From the NCBI GenBank assembly GCA_030653035.1, contig JAUSAB010000093.1, positions 1-57,067 on the forward strand: a stretch of 57,067 bases of DNA. The letters run 5' to 3'. This DNA comes from Desulfocapsaceae bacterium. Its GTDB lineage: Bacteria > Desulfobacterota > Desulfobulbia > Desulfobulbales > Desulfocapsaceae. Each line of letters starts with the position of its first letter. The first letter of the stretch is position 1. Below the pieces are notes generated by a model, which worked only from the letters and a program-made list of their open reading frames with translations, made no database searches and was not told where the DNA came from. The translations under genes were made by a program, and so were the position numbers. Below are positions 8,669-18,700 of the stretch, one piece after another.

Positions 8669-10069
8669 CTATTTATTATAAGTGGCAGGAGTGGAAGATA
8701 TCCCGCCATTGAGTGAATGCTGGCCCGCGTGATTGATGGCAATATGGACAATATCGCCAGGCAAGCACTCAATTTTTTCCTCAATATGGACAATATGATT
8801 GGTCTCAGTACGGCCCACCATACCATCCTCAGTGACTTTTTCAATCATGACCGGCAGGTTTTTACCCACATACAGACTATTCTGTTCCAGACAAATCTCA
8901 TCCTGTCGCTTTTGGAATCTGGCCAATCGTTGTGACTTCACCAATTCATCTACTTTGTCATCAAAATCAGCGGATCTGGTGCCGGGGCGATCTGAATACT
9001 TGAAAGAAAAAGAACTGTGGAAACGAACATGCTCCAGAAGTTCCATGGTCTGCTCAAAGTTAGCATCGGTCTCCCCAGGAAATCCAACAATCACATCAGT
9101 ACTGAGGGCAATATCAGGACGAAATGATCGCAGTTCCTCCACCCTTTGCAGATACAATTCTCGGGTGTACTTCCGGTTCATTTTACTTAACACGGCATTA
9201 GAGCCAGACTGTACCGGAAGATGAAACTGGGGACAGAGAATCTCGATCTCATTAAAACAGCGCATGAGCTCAGGCGACAGATCCTTGGGATTAGAGGTAG
9301 TGAAGCGCAACCGCTTTAAACCTGGAATGGCTGCAACCTCACGCAGAAGCAGCGAAAAAGAGTATTCACTCCCGTCCGTAGTGACCGGATTGGTACGTCC
9401 ATAAGAATTAACGTTCTGACCAAGCAGGGTTATCTCGTGAATTCCAGCATCAACAAGAACATGAGCTTCATTTATTATATCTTCGACTTTCCGCGATATT
9501 TCGCGCCCCCTGGTGTAGGGGACAACGCAGTAGGTGCAATAGTTATTACATCCCTGCATAATGGTGAGAAACTTTCTGAAAGGACGGGCAGGGAAGGGGG
9601 GAGGCAACTCTTTACCCTGGAGCAGTTTGGGCAGAACGGGGATAAAGGCAGGGATTTCATAGGCATCCGACATGGATATTGCCACCTTGCTTGTCCCGCG
9701 GGTTGCCTCCAGCAGCTCAGTCAGTTCATATATATTCTGGGTGCCGATCACCAGATCCACATGAGGCATACGCTCACAAAGCTCTTCTCCTTCCTGCTGG
9801 GCGACACATCCGGCAACACAGATTTTCATCCCTGGACGTCTTTTTTTGGCCTTCCGCAAGGCCCCGAGCAGACTCATGGCCTTTTGTTCAGCCTTGGCCC
9901 GAATAGAGCAGGTGTTCAGGATGACTACATCGGAATCTTCAATGTCTATGGATTCGACATAACCTTTCTCGGCCAATAACTGGGCCATGATCTCAGAATC
10001 ACGTTCGTTCATCTGACAACCGAAGGTTTTAATATTAAACGAAAGCTGCTTCATTGTATTTTTATTCAT
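8669..10069 (-). CDS. miaB: tRNA-2-methylthio-N6-dimethylallyladenosine synthase
   Basis: Radical-SAM methylthiotransferase that converts i6A37 to ms2i6A37 in tRNAs reading UNN codons. It acts after MiaA, whose gene is about 4 kb upstream on the same strand. The 466-residue product has the N-terminal UPF0004 domain with cluster cysteines C18 (in KTFGCQMN), C54 and C88, the radical-SAM triad C174-x3-C178-x2-C181 (CNNYCTYC), a QSGSNAVLSKMNRKYT block near 290, and a TRAM domain from about 375. Length is normal. Two starts are possible (residues 1 and 6); neither has a strong ribosome site. It is followed downstream by the PHP gene. Confidence 0.96.
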   Translation of the reverse strand: MNKNTMKQLSFNIKTFGCQMNERDSEIMAQLLAEKGYVESIDIEDSDVVILNTCSIRAKAEQKAMSLLGALRKAKKRRPGMKICVAGCVAQQEGEELCERMPHVDLVIGTQNIYELTELLEATRGTSKVAISMSDAYEIPAFIPVLPKLLQGKELPPPFPARPFRKFLTIMQGCNNYCTYCVVPYTRGREISRKVEDIINEAHVLVDAGIHEITLLGQNVNSYGRTNPVTTDGSEYSFSLLLREVAAIPGLKRLRFTTSNPKDLSPELMRCFNEIEILCPQFHLPVQSGSNAVLSKMNRKYTRELYLQRVEELRSFRPDIALSTDVIVGFPGETDANFEQTMELLEHVRFHSSFSFKYSDRPGTRSADFDDKVDELVKSQRLARFQKRQDEICLEQNSLYVGKNLPVMIEKVTEDGMVGRTETNHIVHIEEKIECLPGDIVHIAINHAGQHSLNGGISSTPATYNK

Positions 10070-10100
10070 TTGACGATGCGATGGTTATGGTAGCTATATT

Positions 10101-10328
10101 TTACATTAACTTTTGCGCGTATCTACTGAGCCCAGGGGCTAATGCAGACAGGAGTTCAAAGAGCAGGGGCTCTGATTCGACCGGATAACGAAGACGCACC
10201 GTTCCCATTTTTCCATCAACACTGGAAAGGATCGCCAGACCATCATAGCCCTCAAGAATGAACTTAAGAAAATGAAATCTGCCAGGAGCAATCCCTAAAT
10301 AGAGTTCTCTAAATTTTGGTGCATCCAT
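10101..10328 (-). CDS. Small DUF4911-type protein
   Basis: A 75-residue protein with the layout of DUF4911: a beta-rich start (YLGIAPGRFHFLKFILEGYDG), LAILSSVDGKMGTVRLRYP, then a helical end. No catalytic motif is visible and the function is unknown. It sits 12 bp after purB and 31 bp before miaB on the same strand and so is probably cotranscribed. In related genomes small DUF4911 genes often sit beside miaB; that is recalled, not checked. Confidence 0.65.
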   Translation of the reverse strand: MDAPKFRELYLGIAPGRFHFLKFILEGYDGLAILSSVDGKMGTVRLRYPVESEPLLFELLSALAPGLSRYAQKLM

Positions 10329-10340
10329 AACTTGCTCATT

Positions 10341-11786
10341 TTACACTGAAAGCGAGGAGTCAATTGTCCCCATCTGATCCTTGCGAGCAGCAAGAAGGGG
10401 AACGACAACTTCATCCATATATTCAGTGGTTTGGGCTGAAGCCCGGCCGGTGAACTGGGTATAATCGCCAACCAGGGCTTGAAGATCATCGAAGGTAAAG
10501 GGAATACGTGGATCGACAGCCAGTCGCTGCAACAGATCATTGTCTCCGCCTTCCTCTTTGACAACCTTGCCCGCGGCCAGGGAGTGCTCCTTGATTACCT
10601 CATGCATCTCCTGACGACTCTTACCTTTTTCAACAGCCTCCATCAGGATCTTTTCAGTGGACATGAACGGTAATTCCATCCGCAGGTGCCGTTCAATCTG
10701 TTTTGGAAAAACAACCATTTGCGATGTAATGTTAACGTAAAGCTTGAGGATGGCGTCAGTCAACAGGAAGGCCTGAGGGATATCCATCCGCCGAATAGCA
10801 GAGTCATCAAGGGTGCGCTCAAACCACTGATTGGCAAAGGTTGCAGCAAAATCGGCGGGTAATCCCATGAGCTTGCGGGCAAGGCCCGTCATCCTCTCAG
10901 AGCGCATAGGATTGCGTTTATAGGCCATTGCCGACGAGCCTGTTTGATTCTTGGCAAAAGGCTCCTCTTGGACTTTGAGATTAGAAAGCAACCTCAAGTC
11001 AACTGCGAACTTATGAGCGGAACTCCCTATTCCAGCAAGCGTTTCCGCAAGCTTCATATCGAGCTTGCGCGGATAGGTTTGGCCCGTCACCGCAAAAGCC
11101 TCATCAAAGCCAAGCTTCCTGGAAACTAACAGGTCCAGATCCCTGACCTTTTGATTGTCCCCCTTAAAGAGCTCAACAAAGGTAGCCTGGGTACCGACAG
11201 TGCCCTTTGCCCCACGCGCCTTTACCTGACCCAGAAATGAATCAATATACTCAAGATCCATGACTAAGTCCTGAATATAGAGAGTATTTCTCTTGCCGAC
11301 CGTTGTGGGCTGAGCGGGTTGATAATGAGTAAACCCCAGGGTGGGCAGGTCCTTGTGCTTCAGGGCGAATTCAGCCAGATTCTGGATCACCTGGAGCAGG
11401 GCAGCCCTGATCAGAGCAAAGGCCTTCTTCTGGAGGATCAGATCGGTATTGCAGACCACAAATTGCGAGGTGGCGCCAAGATGAATAATCCCCTCCGCCA
11501 GTGGACATTTTGTCCCAAATTCAAAGACATGGGCCATGACATCGTGCCGGATTTCTTTCTCTTTAGCGGCGGCCAGATCATAATCAATATTCTCGACATT
11601 GGCCCGCATCTGGTCAAGCATCTCAGGCTTAACAATATCAGTCAGCCCTAATTCATATTGGGCCTCAGCCAAGGCAACCCAGCATTTTCTCCAGGTTGTA
11701 AATTTGGTTTTTTCCGAGAAGAGTTCCTGCATATCTCGACTGGTGTAGCGGCTCACCAAAGGTTCCTGATAAATATCTCGATTCAT
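10341..11786 (-). CDS. purB: Adenylosuccinate lyase
   Basis: Cytosolic lyase of the aspartase/fumarase superfamily that releases fumarate from SAICAR and from adenylosuccinate in purine synthesis. The 481-residue product shows HDVMAHVFEF near residue 80, HLGATSQFVVCNTDL (catalytic region) near 106, TLGFTHYQPAQPTTVGKR near 152 and the family signature GSSAMAYKRNPM near 283. The start ATG at 11786 has TAGGAG 6 bases upstream. It is the first gene of a short purB-DUF4911-miaB-PHP string. Confidence 0.95.
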   Translation of the reverse strand: MNRDIYQEPLVSRYTSRDMQELFSEKTKFTTWRKCWVALAEAQYELGLTDIVKPEMLDQMRANVENIDYDLAAAKEKEIRHDVMAHVFEFGTKCPLAEGIIHLGATSQFVVCNTDLILQKKAFALIRAALLQVIQNLAEFALKHKDLPTLGFTHYQPAQPTTVGKRNTLYIQDLVMDLEYIDSFLGQVKARGAKGTVGTQATFVELFKGDNQKVRDLDLLVSRKLGFDEAFAVTGQTYPRKLDMKLAETLAGIGSSAHKFAVDLRLLSNLKVQEEPFAKNQTGSSAMAYKRNPMRSERMTGLARKLMGLPADFAATFANQWFERTLDDSAIRRMDIPQAFLLTDAILKLYVNITSQMVVFPKQIERHLRMELPFMSTEKILMEAVEKGKSRQEMHEVIKEHSLAAGKVVKEEGGDNDLLQRLAVDPRIPFTFDDLQALVGDYTQFTGRASAQTTEYMDEVVVPLLAARKDQMGTIDSSLSV

Positions 11787-12178
11787 GAAATACTCCTAAA
11801 TAAACAGATACATATATTGCGATTACCGGGAAAACGCTTTCGGCCCCGTAAGCGATTCTTATAGCAGAACAAACGAATAAGGCCATACGACAAATAAGCA
11901 GTTATTGATACCACGGATTCAACAAAAGAGAAAGAACAACTACTTTCTACAGAGCGTCGCTCGCTTCCTGTTCAAACTTAAAACCAAGGAAGACGTCCAT
12001 GAAAAGTTCAAGAACTACTTGAAAATGTTTAACTGCCTTACAAGAAAGGACGCCTTATCGGCAGGAAAAACAGGAATCAACAAATGTCGCATAATGTATA
12101 TTATGTTTAATTATATATTAGTTCGTTAAATTAAAATATTAACATGAGTTGCTATTGTTAATTCGAGATTATTTTTTA
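11787..12178. other. Intergenic region upstream of purB, AT-rich, no gene seen
   Basis: 392 bp between recJ and purB. It should hold the purB promoter and the recJ transcription end. A weak stem TAACA/TGTTA beside T-rich runs near 12140-12165 could terminate recJ. A near-palindromic ATAATGTATATTATG lies near 12090-12106. Short reading frames here have no ribosome sites or recognisable products. Confidence 0.4.
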
Positions 12179-13996
12179 CTACCCTTCTGTCGCTTGCGGG
12201 AATTGAATACCTATAACCCTTACTTCCCAGTTCAGTACATCGCGATATCGGTTTGCCATGGGACTGTAGGCAATCGTTGGTTTATTGTCTCGATAAAGAG
12301 CTGGCAGATATGGGCCAAGTCCAAAACCGACACCTCTTTGCACAGCGCCGTTACATTGAAACGAAACCTTTAGATGCGTCTGATCGACACCAATTGGCTT
12401 AACCTCAATCAACCGGGCTCTTTTCGCAGAAAAAACCGGACTTCTGTTTCCCGGTCCAAAGGGTTCAAGTAATTGCAATTGCTTTCCAAATTGCCTTCCG
12501 CCTTCATGGGAAAAGATTTCGTCAATCTCCGCCTCTACATCTATGGCCAGCGTCGCTGCAGGATGACCAGCCTGCACCTGTGTGCCGATTTCTTCATTGA
12601 TCCTTGTACAAAAAAGATCGAAGAGCTCTTCAGAAACAGCCATGCCGGCGGCCATGGCATGGCCGCCATAGCGGATCATCGTTTCCGCACATCCTTCGAG
12701 GGCGGCATGAAGATTCACCCCCGGAACCGAACGACCCGACCCTTTGAGCACCTTTCTGCCCTGGGGATCCGTCTCATGGCTAAAAAGAATGGTTGGAAGA
12801 TGAAAGGCCTCTACCAGCCTTGAAGCAACAATTCCAATGACTCCATGATGAAAATCGCCATTTAATATCAGGCAGTTACTGTTAATATTTTTTTCTTTAC
12901 ATAAAGCAGCGGCACGGACATATACATCCTGGCCAATCTTTTTTCTGCTGTTATTTAAGGACAGGATCTCCTGGGCAAGCGGCATGGCTTCCTCTTGGTT
13001 TTTGCTCAGCAGCAATTGGACCGCCAGCCTCGCCTCCGCCAGCCTTCCGGCTGCATTGATCATTGGCGCAAGCACAAAGCCGATATCTTCCGAGCTGAGA
13101 GCACTGATCAAGCTTTTCTGGCTGTTCAGCAACCCACCTACTGCCAGCATTGCGTTGATTCCAGGTCTTTTTTGCTGTTCAATCCGCCGCATTCCCTCTT
13201 TCACCAGGATCCTGTTGACTTTTCCCAAGGGAACCATGTCAGCGATAGTCCCCAGAGCCACAAGATCCAGTAAATTTCGGACATCCGGCTCGCGATTTTT
13301 TTCGTTGAAAAACCCCTCTTTCCTTAGGTATTGACGGATTCCGCAGGCAAGATAAAAAGCCACGCCAACGCCCGCAAGTTCTTCAGTGGGAAAGGTGCAG
13401 GTGGATTGTTTCGGGTTCAGCACAGCATCGGCAAATGAACCCCCAGTCGGAGGTTCATGATGATCAGTCACAATGACCTGAAACCCCATCTTTTGGGCGG
13501 CTACGATTTCCTCGTTTGCCGATATGCCACAGTCAACGGTTATCAGCAGCATTTTCTGCTCTTCTGATTTGCTGGGCGCCAAGTCGTGCAGAAGGTCAAC
13601 ATGCAGACCATAGCCATGCGTTATCCGGTTGGGAATTGTGTATATCACCTCAACGCCAAGTTCTTGAAAAAACGAGACAAGGAGCGCTGTGCCGGTGGTG
13701 CCGTCGACGTCATAATCACCCCATATCACAATGGGCACACCTGTAATCACTGCTTGTCCGGCAAGGGCTGCCGCCTCTTTCATGCCGCCCATTTCCTGGG
13801 GGTGAGGAAGGTCCGCAAGCCGTGGTTCCAGGAAATTTTCTATGCTGGCCAGATCCTGCAGGCCTCTTTGCGCAAGAAGTTTGACAATAACAGGGTGAAG
13901 ATTTCTCTTTTTTGCCAGTTGCTGCAATTCCAGACTGGGAGCAACTGCTGCTGTTAATCGCCATTCTAACTGTGTTTTTTTATCTCGATTCAACAT
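12179..13996 (-). CDS. recJ: Single-stranded-DNA-specific exonuclease RecJ
   Basis: 5'-to-3' ssDNA exonuclease of the DHH superfamily, used in recombination and mismatch repair. The 605-residue product has the DHH motifs in order: WGDYDVDGTTGTALL near residue 93, VDCGIS near 155, the TDHHEPP motif near 178, then AGVGVAFYLA. The DHHA1 domain has GGHAMAAGMAV near 455, followed by an OB-like end. Length is slightly above the usual 570. The start ATG at 13996 has only a weak ribosome site. It precedes no cotranscribed gene and follows miaA by 44 bp. Confidence 0.94.
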   Translation of the reverse strand: MLNRDKKTQLEWRLTAAVAPSLELQQLAKKRNLHPVIVKLLAQRGLQDLASIENFLEPRLADLPHPQEMGGMKEAAALAGQAVITGVPIVIWGDYDVDGTTGTALLVSFFQELGVEVIYTIPNRITHGYGLHVDLLHDLAPSKSEEQKMLLITVDCGISANEEIVAAQKMGFQVIVTDHHEPPTGGSFADAVLNPKQSTCTFPTEELAGVGVAFYLACGIRQYLRKEGFFNEKNREPDVRNLLDLVALGTIADMVPLGKVNRILVKEGMRRIEQQKRPGINAMLAVGGLLNSQKSLISALSSEDIGFVLAPMINAAGRLAEARLAVQLLLSKNQEEAMPLAQEILSLNNSRKKIGQDVYVRAAALCKEKNINSNCLILNGDFHHGVIGIVASRLVEAFHLPTILFSHETDPQGRKVLKGSGRSVPGVNLHAALEGCAETMIRYGGHAMAAGMAVSEELFDLFCTRINEEIGTQVQAGHPAATLAIDVEAEIDEIFSHEGGRQFGKQLQLLEPFGPGNRSPVFSAKRARLIEVKPIGVDQTHLKVSFQCNGAVQRGVGFGLGPYLPALYRDNKPTIAYSPMANRYRDVLNWEVRVIGIQFPQATEG

Positions 13997-14040
13997 TAAC
14001 TATCTTGTTTAACACTTTGAGGTGAAAGTCTATTTGTTGC

Positions 14041-14988
14041 TTACAATGACCGCCCTATCCAACCGGCGATCCTTTCTCTGATTTTTTTATGATCCTGCAC
14101 CTCAAACCATTCCAGAGCAGAATTTGCGGCGAACCAGGTGTATTGCCGCTTGGCGTATCTCCTGGTGTCTCTGGCAAGTAATCGCTCAGTTTCAAGCAGA
14201 TCCCAAACATTATTGAGGTAATTAATCATGTGGCGATAGCCGATTGACTGCATTGATTTTAATTGTGGGTTGTATCCTCTGCCAATCAACCCTTTCACCT
14301 CTTGTTCAAGTCCACTGCCCAGCATCAAGGTGGTTCGCACATCGATCCGTCGATACAAAAGTTCCCGGTCACAGGTCAAGCCAATCTGCAGCATATTGGA
14401 AAATCGTGATGTTTTTTGTTGCTGGTGCAAGGCAATATGTTCAGACCATGGCCTGCCGGTTGCCTGGTAGATCTCCAGCGCCCGCAACAGACGATGCGTA
14501 TCATTGACGTTAATTCTTTCTGCAGAAATACGGTCACATCCACATAATTCTTCATGTAATTTATAAGCTCCTACAGAGGTTAACCGCTGCTGAAGTTGTT
14601 CTCGTATCTCGGGAAACTGTCCTATACCTGCAGAAAGTCCATCAATGAGCGCCCGCAAATATAATCCGGTTCCACCGGTGAGCAGCGGCACCCTGCCCCG
14701 GCTATGAATATCTTCAATGGCGCGCATGGCGTCACCGACAAAACAGGCCGCATCATATTCCTCGTCCGGATCGACCACATCAATGAGATGATGCGGAATT
14801 CGAGCCCGTTCTTCAATGCTTACCTTGGCGGTGCCGATATCCATGAATCGATAGACCTGCATAGAATCAATGCTGACGATCTCACAATGAAATTGCTCGG
14901 CCAGCTGCAGCGACAATTCAGTCTTGCCGATCGCCGTTGGCCCGACCAGCACTAACACGGGGGCATCTATTGTTGGTAACTGGCTCAT
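14041..14988 (-). CDS. miaA: tRNA dimethylallyltransferase
   Basis: Transfers a dimethylallyl group to A37 of tRNAs that read codons starting with U, providing the substrate for MiaB. The 315-residue product has the P-loop GPTAIGKT at residues 16-23, SIDSMQVYRFMDIGTAK near 39-56, PHHLIDVVDPDE near 65, LTGGTGLYLRALIDGL near 100 and RRYAKRQYTWF near 280. Its ATG overlaps the stop of the preceding HhH gene (ATGA), so the two are translationally coupled. Confidence 0.96.
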   Translation of the reverse strand: MSQLPTIDAPVLVLVGPTAIGKTELSLQLAEQFHCEIVSIDSMQVYRFMDIGTAKVSIEERARIPHHLIDVVDPDEEYDAACFVGDAMRAIEDIHSRGRVPLLTGGTGLYLRALIDGLSAGIGQFPEIREQLQQRLTSVGAYKLHEELCGCDRISAERINVNDTHRLLRALEIYQATGRPWSEHIALHQQQKTSRFSNMLQIGLTCDRELLYRRIDVRTTLMLGSGLEQEVKGLIGRGYNPQLKSMQSIGYRHMINYLNNVWDLLETERLLARDTRRYAKRQYTWFAANSALEWFEVQDHKKIRERIAGWIGRSL

Positions 14989-15467
14989 CGACTCACAGCA
15001 AAGGAAAATTGGGAAGCAAACTGGTTCATCCGGGAACGGCCGATGCCAGGAACGGCAAGCAGGTCTTCCGGTTGAGTAAAAAAACCTTTGTTGTCGCGGG
15101 TCTTGACGATCTGAGCGGACAATTCGGGGCCTATCCCCGGTATGGTTGCCAGGAGTTCCGCATCTGCAAAATTAATGGGAATTGGTTGAAATAAAAATGG
15201 AGTCACCGCAGCCGGTGCGCTCTTGGGAATTGCACTCTGCTCTCTGGCCACGACACCAACCTGGATAGCCTTTGTTTGCAGCGCTTGTCCGTCCCAGTAT
15301 AAGGTTAAAAAATGTTCAGGGCTCTTCGCAAACCTTCCCTGAAAAAACAAGGCCAGCATCCAGCACCAAAAGACGATGCCCAGGAAGAGAAGAATCTCTA
15401 CCCGGGCATCGTTCTGAACAGGCGGGGGTTGTGAGTCGGAACTGCTATTTTGCCTGTCTCTGCTCAT
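14985..15467 (-). CDS. Membrane-anchored helix-hairpin-helix (ComEA-like) protein
   Basis: A 160-residue protein: a polar N-terminal tail, one transmembrane helix at about 24-43 (VEILLFLGIVFWCWMLALFF), a 55-residue linker, then two HhH motifs (LLATIPGIGPELSAQIV near 108 and LLAVPGIGRSRMNQFA near 138). This is the fold of the ComEA DNA-binding domain. With its short cytoplasmic end it should display the HhH pair outside the inner membrane. Real ComEA binds incoming DNA in transformation; no comEC is nearby, so that role is only possible. It overlaps cimA by 23 bp and miaA by 4 bp. Confidence 0.75.
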   Translation of the reverse strand: MSRDRQNSSSDSQPPPVQNDARVEILLFLGIVFWCWMLALFFQGRFAKSPEHFLTLYWDGQALQTKAIQVGVVAREQSAIPKSAPAAVTPFLFQPIPINFADAELLATIPGIGPELSAQIVKTRDNKGFFTQPEDLLAVPGIGRSRMNQFASQFSFAVSR

Positions 15468-17043
15468 CGCGCATCAGTTTGTAATTCATGGAATCAACCA
15501 GCGCCTGCCAGGAGGCCTCGATGATATTCAGGGAAACCCCCACCGTCCCCCACTGTTCATGCTGATCACGGGATTCAATGAGAACGCGCACCTTAGCCCC
15601 GGTGCCATGCTCGCCGGAGAGGACCCGCACCTTGTAATCGACAAGATCCACTTCCTGCAGGTTGGGATAAAAATGGATCAATGCCTTGCGCAATGCCTTG
15701 TCCAAGGCATTGACCGGGCCATTGCCCATGGCGGCGGTATGCACCTCTTCCCCCCCCACCTCAAGACGGATGGTCGCCTCGGTCTCGGGCGGCTGATCCA
15801 TGGAGCGCTTGCTGTTCATGGCCCGGAAGCCTTTCAGTTGAAAATAATTTCTCTGGGTTCCCAGGGCGCGGCGCATGAGGAGCTCAAAGGAGGCCTCGGC
15901 CCCTTCGTACTGAAAGCCCTCATTTTCAAGCTCTTTCAACTCCCGAACAATAGCGGCGACGATCGGGCTGTCATCCTCAAGATTAATCCCGAATTTCTTG
16001 GCCTTGTGCAGGACATTACTCTTGCCGGACTGATCGGAAATCAGGATACGGCGGATATTGCCCACTTTTTCCGGCTCGATATGCTCATAGGTCAGCGGGT
16101 TGCGCTTGACTGCCGAGACATGGATTCCACCTTTGTGGGCAAAGGCGGAGCGGCCCACATAGGGTTGATATTTATTCGATGGCAGGTTGGCCAGCTCGTC
16201 CACCAGCCGGGAGGTTTCGGTAAGCCTGCCAACCCTGCGCACGGCCTCGCAGTCGAATTCCATCTTCAGGGCCAGGGCGGGGATAATGGAGGTCAGGTTG
16301 GCATTGCCGCACCGTTCGCCATAGCCGTTTATGGTGCCCTGCACCTGACGAAACCCAAGGCTTAAGGCCAGCAAGGAATTAGCGACCGCTGTTTCCGAAT
16401 CATTATGGGCATGGATCCCAAGCTCCACCTTGGCCCCCCGCTCCCGGACAAAAAGCTGGACTCGTTCGATGATCGGCTGGACTTCCTGCGGCAGCATGCC
16501 GCCGTTGGTATCACAGAGGATCAGGCAATCCGCACCGCCGTCAATGGCCTTGCCAAGGGTCGTCAGGGCATAGTCAGAATTTTTCTTGAACCCATCAAAA
16601 AAATGCTCGGCATCATAAAAGAGTTTGCCGACATGGGGCCGCAGATAGCGCAGCGACTCCTCAATAATCAGCAGGTTATCTTCCAGCTTGATCCGCAGGG
16701 CGTCAAAGACATGGATATCCCAGGATTTGCCGAAGATGGTGATGACCGGCGTCCTGGCCTCAATCAGTGCCTGAAGGTTGGCGTCCTTGTCAACGGGATT
16801 GGCAAACATCCTGGTCGAACCAAATGCCGACAAGCGGGCATGCTTAAGAGTCTGCCCATGCATGGTCCGGAAAAATTCAACCGCCTGCGGATTGGAGCCC
16901 GGCCAGCCGCCCTCGATAAAATCAACACCCATTTCATCAAGCTGATGGCTGATCCGCACCTTGTCGTTGACCGACAGGTTGAAGTTCTCGGCCTGGGTCC
17001 CATCACGTAGCGTGGTATCATAGATCTCTACTTGTCTGGACAT
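15445..17043 (-). CDS. cimA: (R)-citramalate synthase
   Basis: Condenses pyruvate with acetyl-CoA to citramalate, the first step of the threonine-independent route to isoleucine. The 532-residue product begins MSRQVEIYDTTLRDGTQAE, carrying the DTTLRDG metal-binding motif, then GWPGSNP, LCDTNGGMLP near 175, IHAHNDSETAVANSLLAL near 208 and NGYGERCGNANL, and ends in a LeuA-type dimer/allosteric domain. The spacing and the GWPGSNP segment fit CimA rather than 2-isopropylmalate synthase. The ATG at 17043 has CGGAG 8 bases upstream and is preferred over an in-frame start at 17082. It lies 98 bp after lysC. Confidence 0.9.
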   Translation of the reverse strand: MSRQVEIYDTTLRDGTQAENFNLSVNDKVRISHQLDEMGVDFIEGGWPGSNPQAVEFFRTMHGQTLKHARLSAFGSTRMFANPVDKDANLQALIEARTPVITIFGKSWDIHVFDALRIKLEDNLLIIEESLRYLRPHVGKLFYDAEHFFDGFKKNSDYALTTLGKAIDGGADCLILCDTNGGMLPQEVQPIIERVQLFVRERGAKVELGIHAHNDSETAVANSLLALSLGFRQVQGTINGYGERCGNANLTSIIPALALKMEFDCEAVRRVGRLTETSRLVDELANLPSNKYQPYVGRSAFAHKGGIHVSAVKRNPLTYEHIEPEKVGNIRRILISDQSGKSNVLHKAKKFGINLEDDSPIVAAIVRELKELENEGFQYEGAEASFELLMRRALGTQRNYFQLKGFRAMNSKRSMDQPPETEATIRLEVGGEEVHTAAMGNGPVNALDKALRKALIHFYPNLQEVDLVDYKVRVLSGEHGTGAKVRVLIESRDQHEQWGTVGVSLNIIEASWQALVDSMNYKLMRDEQRQAK

Positions 17044-17141
17044 AACATGATCTCCGGGATAGAGGTTAATACTCAGGATCAATGATACTTCTTAACATAC
17101 TATTACAACGAGTTTATTTAAAAACAAGCAAAAGACAAATC

Positions 17142-18383
17142 TTACTTCTCTTCACTGGGCTGGTTGACCTTGTCCAATTCAAAGGCGTCATGCAGGGCCC
17201 TGACCGCAAGCTCGGTGTACTTCTCTTCAATGACGCAGGAAACCTTGATCTCTGAGGTTGAGATCATGGAAATATTAATTCCTTCCTTGGCCAGGACGCT
17301 GAACATGGTGGAGGCAATGCCGGAATGATTGCGCATACCGACGCCAACGATGGAGATCTTAACGATACTGGTATCACCCTGTACCTTTTCGGCCCCAATT
17401 TTGGCCACAACCTCTTCCAACAGTTTGAGGGTGCGTTCATAATCAGAGCGCATCACCGTAAAAGTCATATCCGCCTTGCCCCGTCCCGCATCCTGATTCT
17501 GGATGATCATATCGACAATAATATCGGCATCAGAGATCGGGGTAAAGATCTTGGCTGCAATGCCCGGCTGATTGGGCACGCCTGAGACCGTGATCCTGGC
17601 CTCGTTTTTATTGTAGGTAACACCAGAAACTATCAATCCTTCCATTTGTTTATCCTCCTCAACAACCCATGTTCCTTCCGTTTCAGTGAACGTGGAACGA
17701 ACATGGACTGGAACTTTATAACGTTTGGCAAAAGTCACCGCCCGGATATCAAGCACCTTGGCCCCCAGACTGGCAAGCTCCAGCATCTCATCGTAGGAGA
17801 TACGGTCAATCTTTCTGGCCTTGGCACAGATATTCGGATCGGTAGTATAAACACCCTCAACATCGGTATAGATCTCACAGGAGTCAGCCTTGAGCGCCGC
17901 CGCCAGGGCCACAGCCGTGGTATCGGATCCACCGCGGCCCAGGGTGGTGATGTCTCCCTTGTCGTTGACCCCCTGGAAACCGGCAATGGTGACCACCCTG
18001 CCCTGATTCAACTCGGCCAGGATTTTTTCCGAATCAATGGACTCGATTCGGGCCTTGGTGTGCACGGAATCGGTATTGATCTTCACCTGATCGCCAAGGA
18101 AAGAGACGGCATCGCTACCGGCCTCTTTCACAGCCATGGCAAACAAGGAGATAGTCACCTGCTCGCCGGTTGACAGCAGCATATCCATCTCCCGGGTATC
18201 AGGAAACTCCTGCATCTGCGAAGCAAGAGCTATCAGGCGATTAGTCTCTCCCGACATGGCCGACAAGACCACCACCATCTGATTGCCCTGATTTTTACAT
18301 CTGAGCACCCTTTCCGCCACTGCTTTTATCTTCTCGGGACTTCCCACTGAGGTCCCGCCAAATTTCTGCACAATCAAGGCCAT
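17142..18383 (-). CDS. lysC: Aspartate kinase
   Basis: Phosphorylates aspartate, the entry to lysine, methionine, threonine and, here, homocysteine synthesis. The 413-residue product has the kinase motif [11 protein letters not shown] at residues 5-15, FLGDQVKI and [13 protein letters not shown] near 150 and two C-terminal ACT domains ([13 protein letters not shown] near 270, [16 protein letters not shown] near 350), so feedback control by lysine or threonine is likely. Size and layout match the monofunctional enzymes. Upstream is a terminator-like hairpin that could also act as an attenuator. The product feeds aspartate semialdehyde to the DUF39 protein at 53380. Confidence 0.95.
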   Translation of the reverse strand: MALIVQKFGGTSVGSPEKIKAVAERVLRCKNQGNQMVVVLSAMSGETNRLIALASQMQEFPDTREMDMLLSTGEQVTISLFAMAVKEAGSDAVSFLGDQVKINTDSVHTKARIESIDSEKILAELNQGRVVTIAGFQGVNDKGDITTLGRGGSDTTAVALAAALKADSCEIYTDVEGVYTTDPNICAKARKIDRISYDEMLELASLGAKVLDIRAVTFAKRYKVPVHVRSTFTETEGTWVVEEDKQMEGLIVSGVTYNKNEARITVSGVPNQPGIAAKIFTPISDADIIVDMIIQNQDAGRGKADMTFTVMRSDYERTLKLLEEVVAKIGAEKVQGDTSIVKISIVGVGMRNHSGIASTMFSVLAKEGINISMISTSEIKVSCVIEEKYTELAVRALHDAFELDKVNQPSEEK

Positions 18384-18438
18384 TATTTTTTTCGACTCCC
18401 GCTTATAGATGAAACCAGCGCAACGAACGCAAACAACT

Positions 18439-18481
18439 CAATAAAAAAAACAAAACGGCAGACCACATGCTTGCCTGCCGT
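18439..18481 (-). terminator. Intrinsic terminator or attenuator ahead of lysC
   Basis: Read on the minus strand, ACGGCAG (18481-18475) pairs with CTGCCGT (18461-18455) and is followed by TTTGTTTTTTTT. It lies about 55-100 bases before the lysC ATG and 220 bases after the small secreted-protein gene. It may end the upstream transcript or attenuate lysC. No lysine-riboswitch architecture was recognised. The remainder of 18384-18700 shows nothing else. Confidence 0.6.
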
Positions 18482-18700
18482 CAGAAGAAACCTTTACCTG
18501 GCAGATTACCCACCAGACTTGACCAGAAAAGTCAAAATGAAAGAAAGAAATATTTTATACGCAAAAAGGAAAAATGCAACATCTTTATAGGGAGTTTCAA
18601 ACTGCAAATGATATGGGATGAAACTTCTTGACTGTGATAGAGGTTGAAAAAATGGGAACCAAGGAGTTCAGCCTTCGATACCCTGCGTGAGATATAATCC

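Noticed and set aside
18384-18700. Lysine riboswitch ahead of lysC
   Set aside because: The space contains only one terminator-like hairpin; the multi-helix lysine aptamer was not recognisable.
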